DNA of 64,000 nucleotides from Sulfitobacter maritimus (GCF_013346665.1 NZ_JABVBB010000038.1:124001-188000), one strand, 5' to 3'; counted from the first letter of the stretch, positions 16,584-25,727 are shown. Translations and numbers: made by a program. Notes: generated from the sequence alone by a model not told the origin.

Positions 16584-17351
16584 ATGACGGGCATGGCTTT
16601 TACAGATATTATCGTTCTATTGCTGGCGGCTTTTGGCGCGGGCGTGTTGAACACGATTGCAGGCGGCGGGACATTCCTGACCTTCCCGGCGCTTGTGTTT
16701 ACCGGCATTCCCCCGGTGGCCGCAAATGCGACCAGTGCAGTTGCTGTCTTTCCCGGCTATCTCGCCGGTGCGCTCGGCTTTCGGCGGGAGCTTGGCGTTT
16801 TTGACCGGGGGCGGCTGATCCGGATTTGCCTGATCACACTTGCAGGCGGGGCCACTGGTTCGGGTCTGTTACTGATATCCTCCAACGATGCTTTCGCTGC
16901 GGTGGTGCCGTTCTTGCTGCTCGCCGCGACGCTCGCTTTCCTATTGGGCGAGCGTATCCGCAACTTTGCCGCCGCCCATGCCCGCGCCGTGACCCCCGAA
17001 GGGGCGCTCGGGCTGTTCGCGGTCAGCGTCTATGGCGGCTATTTTAACGGTGGTCTGGGGATCGTCCTGCTGGCGCTTTTTGCGCTTTGGGGGATGACCG
17101 ATCTGCTCAGCATGAACGGGTTGAAGAACGGGTTGAGCTTTGCGCTTTCGGCCATCTCTGTGGCGATCTTTGCTTTGGCCGGGTTGGTGGCTTGGCCACA
17201 AGCGCTCTTGATGATGCTGGCAGCCACGGTGGGCGGGTATGTCGGCGCCCCATTGGCGCGGGCGCTGCCCAAAGAGGCGGTGCGCTGGCTGATTGCGGCC
17301 ATCGGCTTTGGCATGAGTGGCATCTTCTTTTGGCGGCTGATCTCTGGCTAG
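16584..17351 (+). CDS. TauE/SafE (TSUP) family membrane permease
   Basis: A 255-residue membrane protein with about eight hydrophobic segments. It shows the family repeat GAGVLNTIAGGGTFLTFPAL near the N-terminus and GGYFNGGLGIVLLALFALWG at the start of the second half. Family members export sulfite or sulfonates (TauE, SafE) or carry other organic anions. Here the position between a taurine aminotransferase homologue and a sulfite dehydrogenase makes a sulfur anion likely, but that is inference from context. ATG 16584 is chosen for the GAGGGGG site; the longer open frame has no ribosome site. The stop overlaps the end of the converging nagA by four bases. Confidence 0.85.
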   Translation: MTGMAFTDIIVLLLAAFGAGVLNTIAGGGTFLTFPALVFTGIPPVAANATSAVAVFPGYLAGALGFRRELGVFDRGRLIRICLITLAGGATGSGLLLISSNDAFAAVVPFLLLAATLAFLLGERIRNFAAAHARAVTPEGALGLFAVSVYGGYFNGGLGIVLLALFALWGMTDLLSMNGLKNGLSFALSAISVAIFALAGLVAWPQALLMMLAATVGGYVGAPLARALPKEAVRWLIAAIGFGMSGIFFWRLISG

Positions 17352-18475
17352 CGCAACTCTGTCGCCGTGCCGGTCTCGGGATTGTAGTGCAGCAGCACTT
17401 CCGAGGTCTCAATCCTGCCCAACCCGCTTTTCTCGCGCAGCAAAGCCACCGGCCCCGATGTTGCCATGGCCAGAGCCTGCGCAAGCGGTACGGAGGTCGA
17501 GTGCAGCAGGGTCCGCACCGCGTGGCCCATTTCCAGATCCGCCCCTGCCAATGTCCCATCAGCCAAGGTCAGCTGCCCCGCGCTGCGATACACATCGCGT
17601 CCATTGAGCGAAAAGCTTTGAATATCCGACCCGGCGGTCGCCATAGCGTCACTGACGAGGAATATCCCCGCGCCTTTTGCTGCCAGTGCATTGCGCATGG
17701 AAGCCGGATGCACATGGATACTGTCCGCAATCAGCCCGGCGTGTACGTCCCCTCGATCAAGCGCTGCGCCCACCAGTCCGGGCGCACGGTTGCCCATCTG
17801 GCTCATCGCGTTGAACAAATGCGTCACGCAGCGCGCCCCGGCGTCAAAAGCCGCGATGCAGGTCTCATAGTCGGCGTCACTATGGCCTAATGATACGATC
17901 ACCCCTGCCCGCGCCATGGTGCTGATTTGGGCGCATGTCACCGTTTCCGGCGCGACCGTGACCATGAGATTGGGCAAACGGTCCGCTGTTTGCAGGATTA
18001 AATCAAGGTCCGCTTGCTCCATCGGGCGGATCAGCGCAGCGTCATGCGCCCCTTTGCGCGCGACGGACAGATGCGGCCCTTCAAGATGTAGTCCGATGAT
18101 GCCCGGCACCGCTTCGGCAATCGCCTGCGCGACAGCATCAATCGCCGCGGCGGTGACGTGAGGCCGGTCGGTGATCAATGTCGGCAGAAAGCCCGCCACC
18201 CCGGTGGCACGATGGGCCTTTGCCATACGGCGCAGAGTGGCCACATTCGGTGCGGCGTTCAGCATCACCCCGCCGCCGCCGTTGACCTGAAGATCAACGA
18301 AACCGGGCGTCAACACCCCGCCGTTAAGGTGTTCCGTCGCGCAGTCCCGAGGCAGTTGATCGGGCGCGAGGATACGGCGGCGGCCATTTTGCAACAGCGC
18401 CAGCGCGGCTCCTTCATGCAGCTTTTGCCCATCGTGGACGTCCGCACCGGTGAACAGTTTGACGATCTCACTCAT
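17348..18475 (-). CDS. nagA: N-acetylglucosamine-6-phosphate deacetylase
   Basis: A 375-residue amidohydrolase that deacetylates GlcNAc-6-phosphate in amino-sugar use and cell-wall recycling. Metal and substrate residues are visible in GLHLEGPHLS, VSLGHSDADYE, CVTHLFNAMSQMGNR and the catalytic Asp of FLVSDAMATAG. The C-terminal LTLADGTLAGADLEMGHAVR is typical of NagA. It overlaps the upstream kinase gene by four bases (ATGA), so the two are translated together: the kinase would make the substrate and NagA would deacetylate it. No nagB deaminase is seen next to them. Confidence 0.92.
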   Translation of the reverse strand: MSEIVKLFTGADVHDGQKLHEGAALALLQNGRRRILAPDQLPRDCATEHLNGGVLTPGFVDLQVNGGGGVMLNAAPNVATLRRMAKAHRATGVAGFLPTLITDRPHVTAAAIDAVAQAIAEAVPGIIGLHLEGPHLSVARKGAHDAALIRPMEQADLDLILQTADRLPNLMVTVAPETVTCAQISTMARAGVIVSLGHSDADYETCIAAFDAGARCVTHLFNAMSQMGNRAPGLVGAALDRGDVHAGLIADSIHVHPASMRNALAAKGAGIFLVSDAMATAGSDIQSFSLNGRDVYRSAGQLTLADGTLAGADLEMGHAVRTLLHSTSVPLAQALAMATSGPVALLREKSGLGRIETSEVLLHYNPETGTATELR

Positions 18476-19365
18476 AGAACCGCCTCTTGGGCCACCGCAT
18501 GGCGAGCCGATTCAAATGCCCCGTCAAGTGCGGTGCCTTGGCTCGCGACCCGGCCTGACAGATGGTCCTCCGGCAAGAAGCTGGCGTAATGCGGCCCGAT
18601 ACCGCCAAGCAGGCAGAGCCGATCACCCGGCGTGAACCCCAAAGCTTTCAGCCCGCGAGCATAATAGGCCGCACCCTCTTGCATCAAGGCGGTAGCCAAA
18701 GGGTCTGACTGCGCGGCGGCCATTAAAACATCTGGCGCGAGGGCCGCGTAATCCCCCGGCTGGGCGGTCAGGCTGAAGGCGGTGATGGCAAAAGGATCAT
18801 CGCCGAAATGGCGCAGCAGGCCGCGGGTCAGATCAGTATGCGGCAACAACCCGTCATAGCATTGCAACGCCCGGTCCAACGCCGCCCGCCCCAGCCATGC
18901 GCCAGAGCCCTGATCCGCCAGATGAAACCCCCAGCCGCCCACATAGCGGCAGGTCGCTCCATCGGTGGCTGCAATAATCGTACCTGTTCCAATCGCCAGA
19001 ACCCAGCCTGCCACCCCCGTGCCCAAAGCCCCAAGCACGCAGGCCGGGCGGTCGTCATCGGCGATGATCCGGCGATAGGGAAGCGCGTTGCGCAGTTTGG
19101 CAGCATCCCGCGCGACATTCATGCCCGCCAAACCGACATAGGCCGTCGCATGGCCAAGCGCGTTCAGCGGCAGGCCCGCATCAACGGCGGCGCCCTCAAT
19201 CGCGGCGCGCACATGGATCAGCGACTGCTCGGGGGCGTTGCCGATATTCGCCCGCCCGCCCTCGGCCCGGCCTAAGATGCCTGCCGCAACAGTCCCCACG
19301 GCGGCGCGGCACCCGGTGCCACCCCCATCGACGGCGATCAGAATATCTTGCGCTGCTATGCTCAT
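18472..19365 (-). CDS. BadF/BadG-family ATPase, probable N-acetylglucosamine kinase
   Basis: A 297-residue sugar-kinase-fold protein. It starts with the phosphate-binding loop ILIAVDGGGTGCRAAVG, contains VGLAGMNVAR, VLAIGTGTIIAATDG and the GWGFHLADQGSGAWLG stretch that marks GlcNAc kinases of the BadF/BadG/BcrA/BcrD family. It should phosphorylate GlcNAc in the cytoplasm, feeding NagA, which overlaps it by four bases. The divergent MocR-type regulator starts 103 bases away and could control this operon. Confidence 0.88.
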   Translation of the reverse strand: MSIAAQDILIAVDGGGTGCRAAVGTVAAGILGRAEGGRANIGNAPEQSLIHVRAAIEGAAVDAGLPLNALGHATAYVGLAGMNVARDAAKLRNALPYRRIIADDDRPACVLGALGTGVAGWVLAIGTGTIIAATDGATCRYVGGWGFHLADQGSGAWLGRAALDRALQCYDGLLPHTDLTRGLLRHFGDDPFAITAFSLTAQPGDYAALAPDVLMAAAQSDPLATALMQEGAAYYARGLKALGFTPGDRLCLLGGIGPHYASFLPEDHLSGRVASQGTALDGAFESARHAVAQEAVL

Positions 19366-19443
19366 GCAGCACTTCTAAGCGAGCCGCCGGAGGAACGAAA
19401 GTACGCAGCGCTCCGCCATCGATAATGCCAGATTGCGCTCTTG

Positions 19444-19453
19444 CTAAGTCCAA
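19444..19453 (-). promoter_or_regulatory. Possible MocR/TauR-type half-site
   Basis: CTAAGTCCAA, read on the minus strand as TTGGACTTAG, matches 8 of 10 positions of CTGGACYTAA, the direct-repeat unit described for Rhodobacter capsulatus TauR. It lies 16 bases before the start of the MocR gene. A second, poor repeat (CTAGGCTTCA) follows two bases later. It may serve autoregulation or control of the divergent nag genes. Confidence 0.3.
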
Positions 19454-19468
19454 CCTAGGCTTCATCCT

Positions 19469-20932
19469 ATGGCGCTCCCTGTTGAAACCTTCTTTTTGCG
19501 CCCCGATGCGCAGGGCACTCTGCAACAGCAGATTCAGCAGATGATCGCCCAAGGCATCCTTGCAGGTCGCTATCAGCGGGGCGAGAAACTGCCCTCGACC
19601 CGCAAACTCGCTGCGCATCTGGGCGTCAGCCGCATCACCGTGACCATCGCCTATACCGAGCTTTTGGCGAATGACTACCTTACCTCTCGCGGGCGCTCGG
19701 GGTATTTCGTCTCGGACAACGCCCCGGCACCGCCTGCCTTTGCCCCCAAGGATCACGCAGAGGACGCCATCGACTGGACCCGCGCCATCGGCCAGCGGTT
19801 CAGCAGCAACGCCCAACCGCCCAAGCCGCAAAACTGGGCCAGCTATCGCTACCCATTCATCTACGGGCAGGCTGATCCGACATTGTTTGACCATACGAAT
19901 TGGCGGCTCTGCGCCTTGCAAGCGCTTGGGCAACGCGACTTCACCTCGATGACCACGGACTACTACGACCAAGACGACCCGCAATTGGTCGAGTTCATCG
20001 CCCGCCACATCCTGCCCCGACGCGGGATCTCGGCGCGGCCTGAGCAAATCCTGATCACCATGGGCGCACAGAACGCGCTGTGGCTGACGGCGCAGGTGCT
20101 GCTGACCCAACGCCGCCGCGCCGTGCTGGAAGACCCATGTTACCCGGCCCTCAGCGGCATCCTCAGCCAATCGCGCTGCCATATCAGCCCTGTGGCTGTG
20201 GACCACGATGGCCTCCCGCCCGAGGCGATCCCGCCGGATACGGATGTGATCTTTACCACGCCCAGCCATCAATGCCCGACGAACGCGACCATGCCGATGG
20301 CGCGCCGCCGCAGCTTGCTGGCCCGCGCGCAGGAGTTGGGGGCTTTGATCGTTGAGGACGACTATGAATTCGAGATGTCCTTCCTCAAGCCGCCCTCTCC
20401 GGCGTTGAAATCGCTCGATGACGAGGGGCGGGTGATCTATGTCGGCAGCTTTTCAAAATCGCTCTTTCCCGGTCTGCGGTTAGGTTATCTGGTCGGGTCT
20501 GAGCCGTTCATCCGCGAGACCCGTGCGCTGCGCACCAGCGTGTTGCGCCACGCGCCCGGACATATCCAGCGCACAGCGGCCTATTTCCTGTCGCTTGGTC
20601 ATTACGATGCATTGGTGCGCCGCATGGGGATCGCGCTGCACGAACGCCGCCGTGTCGTCGAGCAGGCGCTGGAGACCCATGGATTGACGGTGTCGGGGCG
20701 CGGGGCTTATGGCGGTTCATCCTTTTGGATGCGCGCGCCCGAGACGGTGGACACCGCCGATCTGGCCGAAAACCTACGGGCACAAGATGTGCTGATCGAA
20801 CCCGGCCATGCCTTTTTCGCCGGGGCGGACCGGGCCACGAACTACTACCGGCTGGCCTATTCCTCCATCCCGAGCCCCCGGATCGCCGAAGGGGTCGGAT
20901 TAATCGCTGATGAGATCGCCAAATTGACCTAG
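19469..20932 (+). CDS. MocR-family transcriptional regulator (GntR HTH plus aminotransferase domain), TauR-like
   Basis: A 487-residue regulator. The N-terminal winged helix of GntR type covers about residues 10-75 (LQQQIQQMIAQGILAGRY, GEKLPSTRKLAAHLGVSRIT). A fold-type I aminotransferase domain covers about 110-480, with the PLP Lys330 in GSFSKSLFPGLRLGYL. Such proteins sense an amino compound through PLP. The N-terminus resembles TauR, activator of taurine genes in Rhodobacter, but MocR subgroups such as PdxR or EnuR cannot be excluded. It is divergent from nagK-nagA and 175 bases upstream of soeABC on the same strand, so both are candidate targets. Confidence 0.88.
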   Translation: MALPVETFFLRPDAQGTLQQQIQQMIAQGILAGRYQRGEKLPSTRKLAAHLGVSRITVTIAYTELLANDYLTSRGRSGYFVSDNAPAPPAFAPKDHAEDAIDWTRAIGQRFSSNAQPPKPQNWASYRYPFIYGQADPTLFDHTNWRLCALQALGQRDFTSMTTDYYDQDDPQLVEFIARHILPRRGISARPEQILITMGAQNALWLTAQVLLTQRRRAVLEDPCYPALSGILSQSRCHISPVAVDHDGLPPEAIPPDTDVIFTTPSHQCPTNATMPMARRRSLLARAQELGALIVEDDYEFEMSFLKPPSPALKSLDDEGRVIYVGSFSKSLFPGLRLGYLVGSEPFIRETRALRTSVLRHAPGHIQRTAAYFLSLGHYDALVRRMGIALHERRRVVEQALETHGLTVSGRGAYGGSSFWMRAPETVDTADLAENLRAQDVLIEPGHAFFAGADRATNYYRLAYSSIPSPRIAEGVGLIADEIAKLT

Positions 20933-20999
20933 CCTCTCCTATGCTAGGGCCAAACGGACCTTCTGCGCCAATAGGATTTGATGATGAGGGAAAAGGTTC

Positions 21000-21028
21000 T
21001 TGCAAACCTAAGCGGGGCGGGAAATATT
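21000..21028 (+). promoter_or_regulatory. Candidate sigma-70 promoter of soeABC
   Basis: TTGCAA (21000-21005) and AATATT (21023-21028) are separated by 17 bases, about 80 bases before the soeA start. The -35 is good and the -10 is moderate. The rest of the 175-base gap has no gene. Confidence 0.35.
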
Positions 21029-21107
21029 CCCAACGGGATCACTCCCCACCGCCAAAGAAAAACACATCGCGCGCCGACCGCGCCCTGCTGAAAGACCCCG
21101 CCCGCCC

Positions 21108-23924
21108 ATGACGCATTCCCAGCCGCCGCTTGATCTGTCGCCAAAGGTCTCGGACGAGGTCCGCAAGACCACCTGCTACATGTGCGCCTGCCGCTGTGGC
21201 ATCAATGTGCATATGAAAAAGGGCAAGGTCGCCTATATCGAAGGCAACCGCGATCATCCGGTCAACCAAGGTGTGCTCTGCGCCAAGGGCTCTGCGGGGA
21301 TCATGCAGCACAACTCCCCCGCGCGGCTGCGCAACCCGATGAAACGGGTCGGCCCGCGCGGCTCGGGCGCGTTCGAAAGCATCAGTTGGAACGAAGCGCT
21401 CCAAATCGCCACCGACTGGCTGGAACCGCTGCGCCGCGAAGCGCCTGAGAAGCTCGCCTTTTTCACCGGGCGGGATCAGTCGCAGAGCTTTACCTCTCTT
21501 TGGGCGCAGGCCTTCGGCACGCCGAACTACGCGGCCCACGGCGGCTTCTGCTCGGTCAATATGGCGACAGCGGGTATTTACACGATGGGCGGTGCCTTTT
21601 GGGAGTTTGGCCAGCCCGATTGGGACCATACCAAGCTGTTCATGCTTTTTGGTGTCGCCGAGGACCATGACAGCAACCCGATCAAGATGGGTCTGGGCAA
21701 GCTTAAGAAACGCGGTGCGCGGGTCATCGGGGTGAACCCGATCCGCACCGGGTATAACGCCATTGCCGACGATTGGGTCGGCATCACGCCCGGCACCGAT
21801 GGGCTGTTTATCCTGTCGCTGATCCACTGTCTGATGAAAGCCGGACGCATCGATCTGGACTACCTCGCCCGCTATACTGACGCCCCGGTGCTGCTGAACA
21901 GCGACCCCAAATCGCCCGAGTACGGGCTGCAACTGCGAGACGAAAACGGCAAAGCGCTGGTGATCGACCGCAAGACCCGCAAGCTCACGCCCTTTGACCA
22001 ACCCGGCGTGCGCCCTGACCTAGCCGCCACCTACCGCTCGGGCGGGATCACGCACCGCCCGGTGTTCCATCAGATGGCTGAGCAATACCTTGGTGAGGAC
22101 TACAGCCCCGAAGCCGTGGCCGAGCGCTGCGGCATCCCCGCGCCGCGCATCCGCGCCATCGCCAGCGAACTGGCCCGCGTCGCCTTTGACGAAGCCTTTG
22201 AGCTAGACCACGAATGGACCGATTTCCGGGGCGAACACCATAAGACGATGACGGGCCGCCCGGTCTCCTTCCACGCCATGCGCGGCATCTCTGCCCATGC
22301 CAACGGCTTCCAGACCTGCCGCGCGCTGCATGTGTTGCAGATCATCCTCGGCACCGTCGAAGTGCCGGGCGGCTTTCGCTTTAAACCGCCCTACCCCAAA
22401 CCTGCCACCGCGCACCCCAAACCGCATTGCAAGGCCACCCCCGATGCACCGCTCGACGGGCCGCATCTGGGGTTCGTGCATGGCCCCGACGATCTGGCGC
22501 TGAAAGCCGATGGCAGCCCGGCGCGGATCGACAAGGCGTTTACATGGGAAAACCCGATGTCGGCCCATGGGCTGATGCATATGGTGATCTCCAATGCCCA
22601 TGCGGGCGATCCCTATAAGATCGACACGCTGTTTCTCTATATGGCCAATATGTCGTGGAACTCCTCCATGAACCCCGGCGGGGTGATGGAGATGCTGACC
22701 GATACGGACGAGAACGGCGACTACGTCATCCCGCGCATCATCTATTCCGACGCCTATTCTTCGGAAATGGTCGCCTATGCCGATCTGATCCTGCCGGACA
22801 CGACCTATCTGGAGCGGCACGACTGTATCTCGCTTCTCGACCGTCCGATTAGCGAAGCCGATGCCGCTGCGGACGCGATCCGCTGGCCGGTGGTAGAGCC
22901 CAACCGCGATGTGCGGGGCTTTCAGTCTGCGCTCTGTGATCTGGGGGCCAAGCTGGGGCTGCCGGGGTTCGTGAACGAAGACGGCAGCCAGAAATACAAA
23001 GACTACGCCGATTACATCACCCGTCACGAACGCCGACCGGGCATCGGCCCTCTGGCCGGGTTCCGGGGCGAGGATGGTAAAGATGTCGGGCGCGGGGCGC
23101 CGAACCCCGAGCAAATTGACCGCTACATTGAGAACGGCGGCTTCTTTGTTAACCACATCCCGGAGGGCGCGACCTACTATAAACCGTGGAACGCCGCCTA
23201 TCAGGATTGGGCTGTGGGCATGGGCATCTATGACGCGCCGCAGCCCTATCTATTTTCGCTCTACGTCGAGCCGCTGCGGCGTTTCCAACTGGCTGCCGAA
23301 GGCCACGGCGACCGCCAACCGCCGGACCATCTGCGCGACCGCATTAAGCAGACCATGTCGCCCCTGCCAATCTGGTATGAAAGCGACCCCGAAGGCACGC
23401 AGGGCTATGACGTCCACGCGCTGACCCAACGCCCGATGGCGATGTACCACTCTTGGGGCAGCCAAAACGCTTGGCTGCGGCAATTGCACGGGCACAACCC
23501 GCTCTACCTGCCCACCGCGATCATGCGCGAGAAAGGCCTGCGCGACGGAGACTGGGCGCGTGTCACGTCCCCCCATGGGGGGATCACCGTGCCAGTGATG
23601 GAGATGGCCGCGCTCAACCCCAAGACGGTCTGGACATGGAACGCCATCGGCAAACGCAAAGGCGCATGGGCGCTGGACAAGGACGCGCCGGAGGCAACCA
23701 AGGGTTTCTTACTCAACCACCTGATCCACGAGTTGCTGCCGCCCAAGGGGGACGGTTTGCGGTGGTCGAATTCCGATCCGATCACCGGGCAGGCCGCGTG
23801 GTTCGACCTGAAGGTGCATATCGAAAAGACCAACGCCCCCGCCGAGGCGCAGCCGGAAATCCCGCCGCAACGCTCCCCCGTCCCGCCCGCGCCGCGCGAC
23901 GTTGCATGGAAGGTTGGAAAATGA
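21108..23924 (+). CDS. soeA: Molybdopterin oxidoreductase, probable sulfite dehydrogenase SoeA
   Basis: A 938-residue catalytic subunit of the DMSO-reductase superfamily. The N-terminal [4Fe-4S] site is C-x2-C-x3-C-x27-C (Cys23, 26, 30, 58). The chain has no twin-arginine signal, so the enzyme faces the cytoplasm, as known for SoeABC of purple sulfur bacteria and roseobacters, which oxidises sulfite to sulfate and feeds quinone. The next two genes encode the matching iron-sulfur and membrane subunits. A formate, polysulfide or other substrate is possible, but the lack of Tat signal, the three-gene order and the organosulfur neighbours favour sulfite. No in-frame TGA or selenocysteine is involved. 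Confidence 0.8.
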   Translation: MTHSQPPLDLSPKVSDEVRKTTCYMCACRCGINVHMKKGKVAYIEGNRDHPVNQGVLCAKGSAGIMQHNSPARLRNPMKRVGPRGSGAFESISWNEALQIATDWLEPLRREAPEKLAFFTGRDQSQSFTSLWAQAFGTPNYAAHGGFCSVNMATAGIYTMGGAFWEFGQPDWDHTKLFMLFGVAEDHDSNPIKMGLGKLKKRGARVIGVNPIRTGYNAIADDWVGITPGTDGLFILSLIHCLMKAGRIDLDYLARYTDAPVLLNSDPKSPEYGLQLRDENGKALVIDRKTRKLTPFDQPGVRPDLAATYRSGGITHRPVFHQMAEQYLGEDYSPEAVAERCGIPAPRIRAIASELARVAFDEAFELDHEWTDFRGEHHKTMTGRPVSFHAMRGISAHANGFQTCRALHVLQIILGTVEVPGGFRFKPPYPKPATAHPKPHCKATPDAPLDGPHLGFVHGPDDLALKADGSPARIDKAFTWENPMSAHGLMHMVISNAHAGDPYKIDTLFLYMANMSWNSSMNPGGVMEMLTDTDENGDYVIPRIIYSDAYSSEMVAYADLILPDTTYLERHDCISLLDRPISEADAAADAIRWPVVEPNRDVRGFQSALCDLGAKLGLPGFVNEDGSQKYKDYADYITRHERRPGIGPLAGFRGEDGKDVGRGAPNPEQIDRYIENGGFFVNHIPEGATYYKPWNAAYQDWAVGMGIYDAPQPYLFSLYVEPLRRFQLAAEGHGDRQPPDHLRDRIKQTMSPLPIWYESDPEGTQGYDVHALTQRPMAMYHSWGSQNAWLRQLHGHNPLYLPTAIMREKGLRDGDWARVTSPHGGITVPVMEMAALNPKTVWTWNAIGKRKGAWALDKDAPEATKGFLLNHLIHELLPPKGDGLRWSNSDPITGQAAWFDLKVHIEKTNAPAEAQPEIPPQRSPVPPAPRDVAWKVGK

Positions 23925-23962
23925 CTCTCTCGCTCTTTTTGACCTTAAATACTTTCGGGGGA

Positions 23963-23980
23963 CTGGGGGCTGACCCCCAG
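23963..23980. repeat. GC-rich hairpin between soeA and soeB
   Basis: CTGGGGG (23963-23969) pairs with CCCCCAG (23974-23980) over CTGA. It lies in the 85-base gap inside the soe operon, after an AT-rich stretch (CCTTAAATACTTTC). It may lower transcription or stabilise the upstream mRNA. A similar stem, GAGGGGG over TGTGA, follows soeC. Confidence 0.6.
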
Positions 23981-24009
23981 CCAACCCTCGCAACGCAGGA
24001 CCGCCACCG

Positions 24010-24774
24010 ATGACGACCCTTCCACAACAGACCGACCGCAAACTCGGCCTTGTGATCGACCTCGATACCTGTGTCGGCTGCCATGCCTGCGTGATCTCCT
24101 GCAAAGGCTGGAACACCGAGAACTACGGCGCGCCGCTGTCAGATCAAGACGCCTATGGCAGCGATCCGTCAGGCACCTTCCTCAACCGCGTGCACAGCTA
24201 CGAAGTGCAGCCAGAAGCGGGCGCTGCGCAACTCGTCCACTTCCCGAAATCCTGCCTGCACTGCGATGACGCGCCTTGCGTCACCGTCTGCCCCACTGGG
24301 GCGAGCTACAAACGCGTCGAAGACGGGATCGTGCTGGTGAATGAAAGCGATTGCATCGGTTGTGGCCTCTGCGCTTGGGCCTGCCCCTACGGCGCGCGTG
24401 AGATGGATCAGGCCGCAGGTGTGATGAAGAAATGCACCCTTTGTGTTGACCGCATCTACAACGAAAACCTGCCCGAAGAAGACCGCCAGCCCGCCTGCGT
24501 GCGCACCTGCCCTGCGGGCGCACGACACTTTGGCGATCTCAGTGACCCCGACAGCGCGGTGAGCCAACTGGTTGCCGAGCGCGGCGGGGTGGACCTGATG
24601 CCCGAACAAGGCACCAAACCGGTCAACAAATACCTGCCGCCCCGCCCCCGCGACCAACTACAGACGCCAGACGACAGCGGCGAGATCGACGTGCTGGCGC
24701 CCTTTCTTGAGCCGATCGACAATGGGCCAAAGGGGTTCCTCGGCTGGCTCGACCGCACATTGGAGAAACTCTGA
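24010..24774 (+). CDS. soeB: Four-cluster ferredoxin subunit, probable SoeB
   Basis: A 254-residue electron-transfer subunit. Four Cys groups for [4Fe-4S] clusters are visible: CVGCHACVISCKGWN (from Cys21), CLHCDDAPCVTVCPTGA, CIGCGLCAWACPYGARE and CTLCVDRI paired with PACVRTCPAGAR. This is the DmsB/NrfC pattern. It would pass electrons from the molybdenum subunit to the membrane anchor. It starts 85 bases after soeA, with a hairpin between them, and its stop overlaps the next ATG by one base (TGATG). The C-terminus carries an extra acidic stretch before the end. The sulfite role comes from soeA. Confidence 0.85.
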   Translation: MTTLPQQTDRKLGLVIDLDTCVGCHACVISCKGWNTENYGAPLSDQDAYGSDPSGTFLNRVHSYEVQPEAGAAQLVHFPKSCLHCDDAPCVTVCPTGASYKRVEDGIVLVNESDCIGCGLCAWACPYGAREMDQAAGVMKKCTLCVDRIYNENLPEEDRQPACVRTCPAGARHFGDLSDPDSAVSQLVAERGGVDLMPEQGTKPVNKYLPPRPRDQLQTPDDSGEIDVLAPFLEPIDNGPKGFLGWLDRTLEKL

Positions 24775-25649
24775 TGCATCCCGCGCCGTCTGTGATTCTT
24801 TTCAGCAGCCTGTCAGGGCTTGGTTTCGGCCTGCTTGTCTGGCTCGGCATTGGCCTGCCTGCGGTCACTGGCTGGGTCGCTTTTGTTTTCTTCGCGCTGG
24901 CTTATCTTCTGGCGGTGGGGGGGCTAATTGCCTCTATGTTCCACCTTGGTCATCCAGAGCGCGCGCTTAAAGCGTTTACGCAATGGCGCAGCAGTTGGCT
25001 CAGTCGCGAGGCTTGGGCTTCGGTCACTGCCTTGTTGGTCATGGCGGCCTATGGCGCGGGGCTGGTGTTTTTCGACACGCGCTGGTGGCCGCTTGGGCTG
25101 ATCGGCGCAGCGCTGTCTCTGTTGACGGTCCTGACCACCTCGATGATCTACACCCAGATGAAAACCGTGCCGCGGTGGCACAGCCTGTCGACCCCCGCAA
25201 ACTTTCTGTCGCTTAGCATCGCGGGCGGCGCGCTACTGGCCGGGCAAGTGACCGAGGCGATGGTGCTCATCGCGCTGGCCGGAGCGGTGCAGATTGTGAC
25301 TTGGTGGCAGGGGGACAAAGCGCTGGCGACCTCTGGTACCGACCTTAGCACAGCCACGCGGTTGGGTGAGATCGGCAACCCCCGCGCCTTTGAGCCGCCG
25401 CATACGGGCAGCAATTACCTGCTGCGGGAGTTCGTCTATGTGCTGGGACGCAAACATGCGGCGAAGCTGCGGATCATTGCGATTGTCTTGATGATGGTCT
25501 TGCCGCTGTTGCTGCTGCTCTCACCGGTCTGGCATCACCTTGCAGCCGCGCTGGCGGTGCTGAGCCATGCGGCCGGTGTGCTGACAGCCCGCTGGCTGTT
25601 CTTTGCGCAGGCAGAGCATGTGGTCGGGATTTACTACGGCAAAAGGTGA
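24774..25649 (+). CDS. soeC: DmsC-type membrane anchor, probable SoeC
   Basis: A 291-residue integral membrane protein with about eight hydrophobic segments, of the DmsC anchor family. It would bind SoeA and SoeB to the inner face of the membrane and pass electrons to quinone. Stretches seen include MFHLGHPERALKAFTQWRSS and WLSREAWASVTALL, both typical of DmsC. It is coupled to soeB by a one-base overlap. A GC hairpin 19 bases after the stop closes the operon. Confidence 0.83.
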   Translation: MHPAPSVILFSSLSGLGFGLLVWLGIGLPAVTGWVAFVFFALAYLLAVGGLIASMFHLGHPERALKAFTQWRSSWLSREAWASVTALLVMAAYGAGLVFFDTRWWPLGLIGAALSLLTVLTTSMIYTQMKTVPRWHSLSTPANFLSLSIAGGALLAGQVTEAMVLIALAGAVQIVTWWQGDKALATSGTDLSTATRLGEIGNPRAFEPPHTGSNYLLREFVYVLGRKHAAKLRIIAIVLMMVLPLLLLLSPVWHHLAAALAVLSHAAGVLTARWLFFAQAEHVVGIYYGKR

Positions 25650-25668
25650 CCGACGGCACTGCCGGAAC

Positions 25669-25687
25669 GAGGGGGTGTGACCCCCTC
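25669..25687. terminator. Hairpin after soeC
   Basis: GAGGGGG (25669-25675) pairs with CCCCCTC (25681-25687) over TGTGA, between soeC and the end of the converging dapA. No T-tract follows directly. It could end transcription from both sides. Confidence 0.55.
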
Positions 25688-25727
25688 GCTACCGTTGCAG
25701 GCATTTCGGTCTGTCAAAAATAGTGGC

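Noticed and set aside
21108..23924. SoeA as a selenocysteine-containing formate dehydrogenase
   Set aside because: There is no in-frame TGA, the chain lacks formate dehydrogenase landmarks that I would recognise, and the anchor subunit is DmsC-like. The nearby selD fits mnmH instead.
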